Below are positions 28,121 to 40,100 of a stretch of 64,000 nt of DNA, in pieces. The stretch covers positions 1 through 64,000 of the forward strand of contig JAQGDQ010000049.1 of the NCBI GenBank assembly GCA_030141605.1. Direction: 5' to 3'. The notes beneath the pieces were generated by a model, which ran no database searches, was not told the DNA's origin, and saw only the letters and a list, made by a program, of their open reading frames with translations. Source of the stretch: Tubiluchus corallicola (Eukaryota; Priapulida; Priapulimorpha; Priapulimorphida; Tubiluchidae). Within the stretch, counting starts at the first letter, position 1. Every line of letters starts with the position of its first letter. A program made the position numbers and the translations under genes.

Positions 28121-30447
28121 TTTGGTTCATTTTAGGGGCTTTTAGCACACCGAACTAATGTAATACACGTCCAGTTTTATTTACTGATTACTGGTTGCTG
28201 ATTAACCACAGGTTAAAAGGACACAAAAACCTCATAACAATTAATAAAAAAAATGACAGAAGACACGTACGACATTTTAACGCTATACACCCACAATGGA
28301 GCCTGGACTATCTTCGCTGAAAGTGAAAAAAACAAAAGCGCAAATCATGACACAGTAAACTTTAATACTACTTTTTGGTTTTGTAATTTGAGTGCTTTCA
28401 CTGAAAACCACGAAAAATTCACGTTGAAGGAATGAAAATTTAATACAATCACAGAAAAAGCACAATCACCCCACATGCAGTAAATAATAGCCCTGCACAA
28501 GATAAAAGTACTAATCTCAAAAAAATAGAGGCAAGAAACATAAAGTGTTACAATACCATTGAGGTAATAACACAAGAAAATATATTATGACATCTAGGGC
28601 AGCAGAAAGCGTCTGCCCGGAATTCGTATTTTGAAAATGTAGGCAAACTGTCTTGTGGTACATTTCACTACACTAAACAAGAAAGACAATTTTGGGATAA
28701 ACCAGTTGTAATGTCTTTACAGAAGCAGGGAATAACAAAAAAACTGTTCTTCAGTGATTTAAACTGGAAAATAGTCTCAAAGTTGCCCAAGAGTAAACTA
28801 ATTATGGAGACTGCTGCATTTTAATTATAGAGCATTACTAATTATTTTGTTTCACTCGTTTTAATGTTTAAATCTATCATTTTAATTAATAAGTATTGTG
28901 TAGCATGCATCTACACATGGTGAGGAACACATAACAAGAACTATAAAATCCCAGCAGATAATTTATGCCAACAGTTTTAATGAACGAGAGTCATAATAAT
29001 AATCCATAATCCTGATGAACTAACCTGTCTCGCAACAGCCAGTTAACAAAGGGAGGCAAGTCCCAACTCAAAAGGACTAAATCTAACTCACCTACTACAG
29101 TGTTAAATAATTTAGAGAGAAATTACTGCCAGCAAGGTTATATCATCTCATATTACATTGGTACCACCAATTGTATGATATGAGCCTTCAAGGTCTAAGC
29201 GACTGGAAAATGGAAATTTCGAACAGCCAATGCTTATTGATAAAGACTCGTAATTTAAAAACAAAAAACTCTATTTCTCATTTTTATTCTAAACATTCCA
29301 ACAATAAAATGTCAATCTAGTACACTGCACATGAACAATAAAAAAACGTATAACCTGATAAAGAAACAACAACATTGAAGTTAACTTTGAAGCTTTAGTG
29401 GCTTGAATTGAACAGATATTCATTTTCCATCTTACATATTCAGCAGACAGTAAATTATCATACTCTGTTACAATACTAGAAAAGTGCTTTTAAAACGCAT
29501 ATACCGCATGTAACTTGTACATGTCAAATCAGATAATGATATTAAATAATTACAAAGTGAAATTCATCAGTAATAGGTTTCCTTCAATAGACAGCATTGT
29601 TAATCTTGCATAAACTAAACACTTTTGCCATTGTTGGATAGTATATACAAACAGCTATGTAAGCACTAATTTATGCTCGTAAACATCTTGGGTTTCAAAA
29701 ATTAGGTAAATTAGCATAAAGCTGCAAGATAACCTAGGAAATACGCGACACCGGTATTGTGACATGCACTGGACTATTTTTGGAAAAAGTGCTATAGATT
29801 AATACATTATAAATATCATACTGGATACATACATAGAAGTACAATTACTAAATTTCCCATTATCACGAACAGTTCCTGAAATAAATATTGCACTAATGAG
29901 ACATTACGTCTACATGTTGCTTTGGTTTCCAACCATAAAGTTAAACTGCACCACTCATTACTTAAAACAAAATTTTAATTGCATAATGTGATATTTTATA
30001 TTGGATTAGTAATGTGATAAACTATTAAAACAATGTCAGTTTGGACTTGAATTAAAAATTAACAGTATGAAAAATGCAAAAGAAGTTTTTTAATTCGAGC
30101 TTAAATGTCTCCCAGAGAATATTACACAAATTGAAACAAAAAGTAACTACCAATTATTCTCTTTTTCTGTATTAAATGCTATCATATCAAGTATTTCCAC
30201 TACTATAATAAACAATGAGCCTCAATATATAAAAACATCAATGTGATGCTGATGATCCATTATTCAGCAAAAAAAATTTACATACACTCTGTATTTGAAA
30301 CAAATGGTGTATCTTTCTTTGTACTCATATAGCATGATGTTAAAAAACGTAAAACGAAAAGGACGATGAACTGCAAATGTTCACAAATATACTTGCATCA
30401 TCGCCCCTCTGAACATTTCACAAGTATTTGGTTACAGAATATTTAAT
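28121..30447. other. Intergenic DNA downstream of NEURL2-like gene, nothing recognised
   Basis: AT-rich sequence without a convincing coding exon, RNA gene or repeat. Part of it is presumably the 3' UTR of the - strand NEURL2-like gene. Confidence 0.45.
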
Positions 30448-32945
30448 TTACGCTCGATATCTCAAAAAGTCCTTTAATCTGCTAGGTAGTGGTAGCCTGT
30501 CAATTTTATGCTCACTGTATTTGGTAAATTGAAGAATAACTTCTCTGCATGCACTTTGCAATGAAGCAACTGCAAAGAAAAAAAGTATTAATTTTAAAGA
30601 TATAGCTGTGGAAGAATTTTGCGATTAGTTACAATCATGTGCTTCAAACATTATTATGTTAAAATAATGTTTTTATTAGTTAACTTTTATCCATCCAGGG
30701 CTGAGTTAACTGCTTGAAAATTAATTCTCAGAAACACAACGATTCATGCTTAAGGAATAATTATGGCATCTAAAAAATCTACTTGTCTACCTACTTGAGG
30801 TAGTCACCAGGCAGTGTACTCATTTTATACCCAAACTTATCCTATTCCGTTCAAATCTGTATTTGTTGGCTAAATAAAAAAAAATCTTAAATCTTGAATC
30901 AATTGTGAAACCTGACTAGCAGTACCACAAGTCCTCCCATAATGACTCCCTGTTTAGGAATATTTTGTGTTATAACACTGAACAATTGACACCTTTTTCA
31001 CTTAGCAACACGTTTCATTTTACTGACGACCTTTTTACTTTGCTCAAAGCCATTTTTTTAGTTTATCAACAACATCTGACCTAATTAGAAGTATTTGCAT
31101 TATTCTGTTCCAAAAACGCACTACTGATGTTAAACAGTACAATTATTATTTGTGTTTTGCTGCCCACTAACTGCTAAATGCTAGCCATTTGTATCAAGCA
31201 TGATCTATCAGAGATTTATATATATGCCATTGTACACCTGAGGTTAGACTTTATGCAAGAAATTATGCCTGCAACCCATTTCTACAACAACCAGTACTAG
31301 ATGAGTATCTCAACGCCGTTCCAGTGCTCGGCATTTACTATACACTGTTTAAAGCTAATTGCGTACAGGGCTTTAATGTTAACAAAAGGGAAACTGCTGC
31401 CTAAGTATAGGTGAGAAAAATACGTGACTTCAAGCAAGCAGAAAGAAATTTAGCAGTAAAATTATGAATAAAACTCATAAAATGTTTAATATACGTAACT
31501 TAACAGCAATGATCTGTTCTTTTACATTACTTTCCATGGAAGTCTTGGCTTCGTTTTACGACATTTCACTTAATGTTGCATTTTGCTGGAGGGTATTAGG
31601 TTGTTAAGTGAGGACTTACTGTGTTCATTGTTTTCGCAAGCTGTTACATGATCGAAAGCAATATTGGCAGAAGGCTTTACAAGAAGCTGTTCATATGCTG
31701 AGCTATACATAAGTATGATACTGACCGAGTTATCATAATTTGTACCATCCAAATGCTCGAATTCCAAGTCAGTTTATGAAAGTAAATGTGAAAATAATTG
31801 TTTTACATGCACTACTTCTTTAAGGTAAACAAAATGCAGTGACAGCCACTATACAACTGCAAATCAGTGCAGCAGGGCAGCTTTCCTGGTTGGGTGGCCG
31901 AGTTGTCTAGATTTTTGACTACAAACACGAAGTGCTGAGTTCAAGACTAGCGGCTGCCCATACCAGGGCATATACTCTACAAGTTATTCATTGTTTGTGT
32001 GCTGTATCCTTGCCAGTATTGTTGTAAGGGTAAGTAGCTAAAGAGCTGTTAGTGCTCCCATTGTCTATTAAATGAGCAATGGTAAAAAAATGTTGTCATT
32101 GTCTTTGTTCTCTTAATGCTTAAAGCTTTTAGAGTTTAGACAACAAGACAAAAAACAAAACATTCACTAATTTTACCTCCATATAATTGGACAATTCGAA
32201 CGCGCTTCGTTGTTCCATAGACGTCAACAACAGCATACAGTGGTGCTTGTTTATAAGGTATGTCCTCCGCACAAGCACCTTGGTCTTCACCATTGATGAT
32301 GAAATGCATTTCACCAAGTTCACCATTGGGAATGTACATGACACCAATTCGACTACCAATATCAGTGGGCAGTACGTTATTTGAGTTATCATGTTGAGAG
32401 TCCGTGCTAGACGAAGAACCAAAACTAGAATCACTGTCCATGACATCCCACGTGTTATTATCGCTGGCAACACTGTGCTGAGATTGACACTTCGTTGCAG
32501 GTCTCAACATACTGCGACTGATCACGCCTCGACTAGTGTGAATATATGGCCCGGTGCCTAATGCACTTGGCTGGGACGGTTCGCCTATGTTCATAGCATC
32601 AGACATGTCACCTTGTTGCTGCTCATCCACAAGCACACGATTATGCGTCTTTGTTACTGCAAAAATCCACGACAATCGAGGTTGCATATTTGCCAGATCG
32701 GGCAGAGCAAACTGTGGCAATGGAAAATGTGTATTCGGGTCATGTTGAGTTAGACCTAGTCTCATATAACCGCTCCATCCCCGTTCGTTCAATTCAATTT
32801 CCAGAAGGAAAATCTCTCCCGGAAAAAGTGGCTTTTCACTAAAAGTGACGGCGTGAGCAAAGCTAGCTTTACGAAAAGCAACGGTGTTGTGATCCAGCAG
32901 TGTGATGTTCTCTCCGTGATATGGATGAAATCTTACAATAGACAT
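30448..32945 (-). CDS. NEURL2: NEURL2-like protein (Neuralized repeat plus SOCS box), 2 exons, 296 aa
   Basis: NEURL2 (Ozz) is a substrate adaptor of a cullin-RING E3 ubiquitin ligase: the NHR domain binds targets and the SOCS box recruits elongin B/C and cullin. Exon 1 is 32945-32177 and exon 2 is 30569-30448, joined in phase (GT-AG). The NHR starts at residue 5 with [10 protein letters not shown] and includes [19 protein letters not shown] and [15 protein letters not shown]. After a Ser/Asp-rich insert (near [13 protein letters not shown]) it resumes with [21 protein letters not shown] and [20 protein letters not shown]. Exon 2 is the SOCS box ([27 protein letters not shown]). Length and the single NHR fit NEURL2 (285 aa in human) rather than the multi-NHR NEURL4 or the RING-bearing NEURL1. 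The ATG at 32945 is chosen as the first in-frame ATG after an acceptor-like AG six bases upstream. Confidence 0.92.
31888..32110 (+). repeat. Possible tRNA-derived SINE (NEURL2-like intron)
   Basis: The segment tggccgagttgtctag matches an A-box of Leu/Ser-type tRNAs, and gagttcaagact 38 bases later resembles a B-box. The putative T-stem has mismatches, so this is not a working tRNA gene. About 150 bases of unrelated sequence follow, as in a SINE body. The 3' limit is a guess. Confidence 0.4.
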
Positions 32946-32951
32946 ATTCAC

Positions 32952-35151
32952 CTGTATTTATGGATTATCACAAACATCAGTATTTCACTTTGCAGTGGCT
33001 GTAGGTGCAGGTATTTCAACATGCTGATCTGCAACAAGAGACTGATACTAGAAATAATAGTTGCACATCAAAATTAGTTAAATAAAAACTTTCGTGTATA
33101 CTATGATTATTTACAACTCTAGTGTGGCACTCAGAAGAGATAAAGCCAAATTCCTGTCATTAGTAGGTCAATCATACTTTGAACACGAAAAAACATTACA
33201 CTCACACCGTTACTTCTTAAAATTATTAAAAACTGCTACACTTAGCTGAGGATAATAAAACAATCCTATAAACTGAATCAGAATAACTCAGTAGAGTGCA
33301 GAAGAGGGGGAACATTCCGATTAAGACAATATAAAGTAGCGTAAGCACATTAAGATAATGTGTGTAGCATCCAGATTACTGCTTTCCATTGCATTTCCAA
33401 TCGTAAGTTGTGAAAGGTAATAAAAACACATCTGAGGCCTTCCATGTCACAAGGGTGATTGACCAACCTAGCTTTAATCAGCATTGAAAAAGAATTCCTG
33501 ACAGGTGATATAAAAAATGAAGTAGCTCAGGTGTTTTCTGACAGGAGATCACATTTGAGCAACCAAACTTAATAAATGGGGCATATTTACATTTAATTTG
33601 AATGAAGTGTTTATTTCATGTTTTATCTGTCTTCCTTTTTCACATTTCTCAGTACTAGGCCCTATAGGCCTCCTACTTGAGTCTTAGGGGTATACAATTA
33701 GGAGTTGGATGCAGGCGTCACCAAACTTCTACATGCCATTGAGTATAACTAATCAACACACTGTCAGACTGCAAAACAGCAATGGTTAAGATAAACAAAA
33801 TGTTACCACCAAAGTGATAATTCTTAAAATTTTTCTAAATCACTAATTTTTTTATGACTGAAAAAACTGATTATAATCGGTTGTTGAATTGATTTTCTAT
33901 ATCATTAATTATCAAAATGAAAGCAATGTCCCACTACGGCTGTGTATGTTAATTGTTGAGCCGGAATAATAAATTTACACATACCCAAAGTCTTGTTTGA
34001 GCTGAACTATGTTGAAAGTTTAGCCAAGATTGACTGATAATCTAGAAAGATATATTTTCTTGGACTTACACTCCAGTTAGGACTGAAACTGTAGCTTCAA
34101 TTATTACACTATGAGCTTGAAAATGAGCTGTGCACATAAATGACTTAACATAGACCTCGTTGATTTCTGGTAATTTAATTTATTTTTGCATGATGAACAT
34201 TCTACTGTTTGAATGAATTTCTTCAAAATGCTTTCATTCAATGCCAAAAGGACGACTAAGTATATGCAGTGTACCCAACTTCCCAGTCAATTAACCAGAG
34301 CAGTGAGTTGATAGGGGAATGATTGTTTTTCTATCTCATATAGCAATAAAACCCACAGGTTGTTTTTATCAGGACAATGATGTTGGCTTGGAGCCAAGGT
34401 TTTTTGCTCGCTAAATGAGTTGGAGGCATTCAGCATTGATTGGTACATTGATTAACAACCAGGGAGAATTTAAATTCATGTACTTTTGACCCAAACTTTT
34501 ATTTTAATACACTTAGGAAGTACAGTATGGTTATACATACAAGTTGAACAAATTAGAACTAGGTTGTTGCAACTAGTTATATGTTGAAACCTAATTTCAT
34601 TTTTTAAAATAGTCGTCTGATTGATTACTCTGCACTTTCGTTATATGAGTTACAATGAAATTAAAAACGAGATTATGTTGAAATATATGAAACAAAACTG
34701 CGCTATTATGTAATTTACTTATAAATTATACAAAAAAGTTGCGTGGTAACATGACATCCTGTAAAGCAGGCAATGGATGCAAACCCTTACAAAAGCATTA
34801 TTTTATCAATTTTAATGTGAATGATAGAAATTTTGCTAAAAATCAACAAAACGACATAAACATGTGCACACAGCACACAGACGTCATGCGCACTAAAGTA
34901 ATACTTCTTGGGCACTCGAACATTTTATACCAAATCAATTCAAAAGCGGTTTATTTTCTCAGCTGCTTCAGTGAGCAAAGATGAGCCATAAAATTGCTTG
35001 CAATGGATTGTGTCAAAGTTTGCCAGTTTTATTGGATTCATTTTTTTACAAGTGAGTGCAACTTAACTACTAAAGACAGCATGTCACTTGCATACACATT
35101 TGCAGTGTAATTATGGTTACAATACACGTACAAACGATTTGCAGTCTTCAT
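32952..35151. other. Intergenic DNA upstream of NEURL2-like gene, nothing recognised
   Basis: AT-rich sequence between the start of the NEURL2-like gene and a MITE. No convincing exon or repeat is seen. A 5' UTR exon and promoter of the gene may lie here. Confidence 0.45.
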
Positions 35152-35538
35152 TAGGGGTGAACATCGAACGTTCGAATCGAATTCGATCCGAACGAGTCTT
35201 TTTAGATCGAATTCAATTCGAACCTAAAATCATAGATTCAACTAATTCAGCACTTTAACCACATATGTATTTTATCATTAAAATGCTTGAAACATCATGC
35301 TGTTAGCACAATTTAGCTATGATTTCTGCGCACAAGTTTTTAAACAAATTATCAGTGGATTTACTGCAGAGCAAAATCGAGCAATATGTATGATCTTTGT
35401 AAGTTCACTTTTTACTGGAGGTTTTTTGAAAATCTTCAACTCAACTCGAATTTGAAATACTGAAATTCTGTTCGAATTCGAAAGTCACAAATTTGATTCG
35501 ATTTGAATTTGCTTTGTAGTAGAGAACGCTCATCCCTA
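35152..35538. mobile_element. MITE family C, copy 2 (intact)
   Basis: A 387-bp element with inverted ends taggggtgaac and gctcatcccta. It contains many ttcgaattcgaa-type blocks near both ends and no reading frame. It is the reverse complement counterpart of the split copy at 24271-28120. The ends look hAT-like, but flanking octamers (gtcttcat, gttggcag) do not match, so the duplication is lost or the boundaries are off. Confidence 0.8.
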
Positions 35539-36486
35539 GTTGGCAGATAGTTTAGTTTAATGGTAATTGAATAATATAACAACAAAAACAAAGAAGTAGA
35601 AATCATACGAATATACATGTTCAATAATTTTATTGAAAGTTGAATTTTAGGTAAGCAGTGAATCATAATATACACACCAGATAGCTCCATTATACATTTT
35701 GTATACAAATATCTTCATAGTTAATATAACAATAGGCAAACTTAATGTTTATAATCTAGACATATTATATATATCAACAGTATGCACGGGTTTATTAAAA
35801 TTTTGACAATTTATACGTGTTATCCATTTAGGCAATTATAACTTACAGGCTTAAGTTACAGCAAATGTCATTTAATTAACCTGTTTTAAAGCAGAGGTCC
35901 ATTAACAGAAAACTAAAGGATTACAAAAGGCTACCAATTTCTCGTTAACAATTTTTACTATAATGCAATAACACAATAACATGCCCAACAATATTAGTTC
36001 TTTGGTTTAAACAGCACCACAATCTCTACCACTATTGCACTTTGTGTTAGCGGAAAAGCTAATTTAATGTCGTAATAAATTATCACAGCTTCCAATAGTT
36101 ATAACAAAGAATTTAGGAACTACTATCACACAACGTCTTTGTCAATCGTCTAAAAACTTTCGACAGGCATGTCAGCTTGCTTTGATTGGATCATTGAAAA
36201 TAAATACAATTTATCATTGTAATGCTGTATCACAGAATGCAGTCATTATACAAAGCACTACTGTAGCAATATTGCCAAACAACCTATTTGTATCATATTT
36301 AAAAACATTATAAAAACATTAATAGATATAACAATACAGTATACTTGATGCCAAATTAATTATACATAAACTCTTGTTAATTAGATCACTACTCGGTAAA
36401 AAACTGGTATAGAACCACCAATTGTAGACCAAAATGTATTGTTGATTACTAACATAAAACAGATGCCTTCTTAACAGGTTGTCCTT
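35539..36486. other. Intergenic DNA between two MITEs, nothing recognised
   Basis: AT-rich DNA with no supported gene or repeat. It lies between the family C and family B elements. Confidence 0.45.
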
Positions 36487-37016
36487 TAGTGATGGGTGAT
36501 TAATCAGTTAATTGTGATTAAAATCGACAAAGTACACAAGTCGACAAAATCGACTGTCGAACAGTAATTAAAAAGACTGTCTTGGTACAAAAATAAACAG
36601 AATCTTTAACACGTTATGTTGGATTTTTTTCTTATTTTGCTCGCTTATACAACACACACATTTGCGAACCACAGAGCTTATTCAACTTTACTGACACTGT
36701 GTAACAGCCACTGTGTCGTAGCTGCAACGATTTTGTCATTTCTGTGATAAGCTCAAGTTTTGTGAATTCATATCCACTGTGTGTTACCTTTATGATTTCA
36801 AGGTATGTTAAAATTGATTATTATAAGCACAGGTGCTATTAAATAAGTTTCCTTTTCAAAATAGTTGTTTTTTGTCGCATTTCTAGTAATTGTAGGCTGT
36901 ATGTTGTTGTAATCATTGAAACAAATGACTAGAACAGTAAGAAATTGTCGCAAAAGCTTAATCTTGATATGGAGTGATAAAAAATTATAAATGAACTGAA
37001 AAATCATCCATTGCTA
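36487..37016 (+). mobile_element. hAT-like MITE, family B, copy 2
   Basis: The left end tagtgatgggtgatt and right end aatcatccattgcta are imperfect inverted repeats. Flanking octamers ttgtcctt and tggtcttt agree at 6 of 8 positions. It shares aaattgtcgcaaaag and the following tta-atc-tgatat block with the copy at 20255-20664. It ends about 100 bases beyond the stop codon of the CIB gene and so may lie in its 3' UTR. Confidence 0.78.
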
Positions 37017-37117
37017 TGGTCTTTTACACCTGGAAACTTACCATTCCATTGATGTTTCTTACGATTTTGATGAGTGACTTAAGGCACTCTGAGATTTGAT
37101 GCAAGCTTTAGCCATGA

Positions 37118-40100
37118 TCATAGCAGGATATGAAATGTGCTAAAAATAAAAAAAAAACAGTTAGATCAAGGCCACATCAAGGATATAACACACAATACCG
37201 ACTGAGCAAGAATGAAAATATAGATGGATTCAGTTAACTAGGTTATATCTTAAAGGAAAACAGGATGATTTTTCATATCCTATTTCATTTTGAAGTATGG
37301 TAAAAAGTGTACATTTTAACACCTACAATAACGCCAAGCGTGTTTCTGACAATTAAGTAATAGACTAAAAACTTAATTAACAGCTGTTGAGGCCAGTTAG
37401 TGATGACGTCATAATTGAACATAATTTTCAACAGCATAAACATTCCAAGAGAGTATTTGTAGCACATGTTTGCAAAAGCGGAAATTGAAATACAGAGCTG
37501 ATGTACAACAGTCAGTGTGATACACAAATACTTCAGTAAATTTTGAAGCTTAGAAATTTTAATTTCAAAGTTTACAGCTGCGTTAACGCATGAGCTGTTA
37601 AACATGTGTGATTTTTGGGGTAATAATTCTTTAACGTAAGTTATTCTTAAAAAAAACAGTGTGTTCCCTTTCAATATATTTTCCGACAATATTATTATTG
37701 CCGAATTCTATTAACTATGCTACTCAGATTACAATAGAGGAGGACCAGTCATTTTATTTTTAATTATTCATAAAAATTATTGTTTGGTATTTGATTAAAG
37801 GCTGAGTTTGTCATTTTCACAGGTTGTTGTCTTACTACTGTATTGTCCGACATTGATTAGTGACTCAATCGTGTTTTCTTATGAACACTGTCTAACACGT
37901 ACTTTCACATATTCGAACAAATTTTCCGGTCCCGAGGTGTATGAGTTGTACATAGCTTACTATAAGTACATTCAAAAGTAATGGTCCTTACTTTACGAAA
38001 TCTGGAGCTTTAGAAATCACATGTTCAAATTCAGCAAATGACAAGATTCCATCTTCATCCAAGTCAGCCTCTTCTATTATCTTCAAAACAAAAGTAAAAA
38101 ACTAGACATTTCAACATTAGGTCAAAACTTCTTTCCAGACTGATTTGCTTAGTAAATTATATTCATAAGAATAAAAGCAATTGGCTATAACTTACATTGG
38201 TCACAAGACGGTCTAGATGGTCCTCCGGAAGTTGTTGTTCACCCGTAAGTCTCCTAATTGTTTCCTTTAGGTCGAATGCTGACAGCATGTCATCTTCGTC
38301 AAAATCTAAAACAATCAGTAACTTCTAGAATACTGACACTGAAAAGTGCCTCAAAAGCAACACTGAACTAGAAGTATTTTAACCTCTGAACAATTTTGCA
38401 CCTCTATTGGGCTTCGAACCCAAGACCTTCTGCTTTCTGGGCAGCTATGCTAACCTAGTAAGACTACAACTACACCACCTTTATATTATTTACACTGAGC
38501 TTGTATTTTTGCACTAAACTCAAAGGGCCATCTCGCTTCACCTAATAGTGACTGCAGGAAATCATTGTTTCACCAAGTAACCAAGTGTAGGTTTGAAACT
38601 GAGTTGCACTGATACCCATGAATGTAAAAAACATTTCTGTCACAAAAGTGAAAAAGATGGAGGAATCAGTGAAAATGACAAGTTTTGTTAAGTAATTTGA
38701 TTCACTATACTTTTGTAAACCAAGCATGTGTAGGAGTTGGCCTGACAAAGTTTATCGTCAAAAATTATATCGCGAGATGCAGAAAAATGTTCTACAACAA
38801 TATTAGAAGCAAGTAACCTACAAAGTCGAAACTTCACAGCATCACATTACGGTATATTTACTTCTGGTTGTGAATGAAACTTACAAGCTTATAGTTTTAG
38901 TGGTTTTTAAGTTATAGCTAAAAAACGTTTACATGTTAAGAAATTGAATGCCAGAACAACATCAGCTATAATGGTCAACTAAAAACCATGTAAAAACAAC
39001 ATAATACGCGACAGCAAAATAAAAAAAAATCAACATGTTCGGTCTTCATCACAGAAAATAAAGCACTAATGAAAAATTGGTTGCTCATAAAAAATGGGAC
39101 TTAATTCTGTGCGTTACGGTATCTGGAATTCGCTTAAAGATGAAGTGTACAATCGCTGCACAGAGCTGTTTGATGCAAAGGACTAAAGACAAAAACTGGT
39201 AAGCGCTGGGATCAAAGCCCCTGAAAGAAGTAAGAAATGGGTGCCAGCTGTTGGAAGAAATGCCTTTCAATCAGTTTGCAGTGAAAATAGTGGAAACATA
39301 GAGCACTAGCTGTAAATTAAAAAAGAAACACAATTAAGTAAAATCAGGCATTTAATTTTTTGACTTGTTGATTTGAAAAAACTTCTGTACCATTGGATAA
39401 ACACAAGGGAATGAACTTAAATTTCTAGCATTTATACAAAAAGTTTGCAACATCAATGTAGTAATTTTCAGGTGATTCCACTACATTCTTCTTACAATAT
39501 GTTGATCAAACATTTGACACATTTTTTGCGCATCCTGATATAAGGAAATATTCAAATTTGTGTGACAATAATAACAGATAGAGTACCATAAATTCTAAAA
39601 GCATATTCCACTTTGATAGATTTAGGTGCTGAATCACTAAACACCGACATCATGTCTAAGAAGTCTTCAAAGCTCATGTCCAAACTTTCAAACGATGAAA
39701 AAACACTTATTATTCGATCTTTAAATGGGTTTACCTAAAAACAAACACGGTTATGTTGACTATTGAATAACTCTGCAATGTTTACATAAACTAAAGCAAT
39801 GTTTACAAAGTTTGTTCACAGTTTTGATGAGAATGCTATATGTCAGACTGTGAAATTTCTATGACACTTCCTTGTACATTCACGATTGGCATACTGTATG
39901 CAAAGACAAACGTAACCCCACTTGAACAGCAACCACAAGGCACAACTTAATTTCCACACAATAAACACAACCATTTCACTGAAAAAATATACTAAATTTG
40001 AGCACAGTAAAGGACAGACGGATCTGTTTATTTTTAGTAAATTCAACAAAACTCAGAGCAAATGAGTGAGACAATAGTTTAGTTATAACCTATTGAGAGA

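Noticed and set aside
31570-31767. 65-codon - strand open frame considered as an extra NEURL2-like exon
   Set aside because: The NHR joins the SOCS box directly and in phase from 32177 to 30569; including this frame would split the domain pair and has no good acceptor.
37285-37689. 134-codon - strand open frame in CIB intron 6
   Set aside because: No domain and no matching splice sites; the exon chain is complete and in phase without it.
38399-38480. Functional tRNA gene on the - strand
   Set aside because: Good T-arm only; acceptor stem does not pair and the 5' part is too long.
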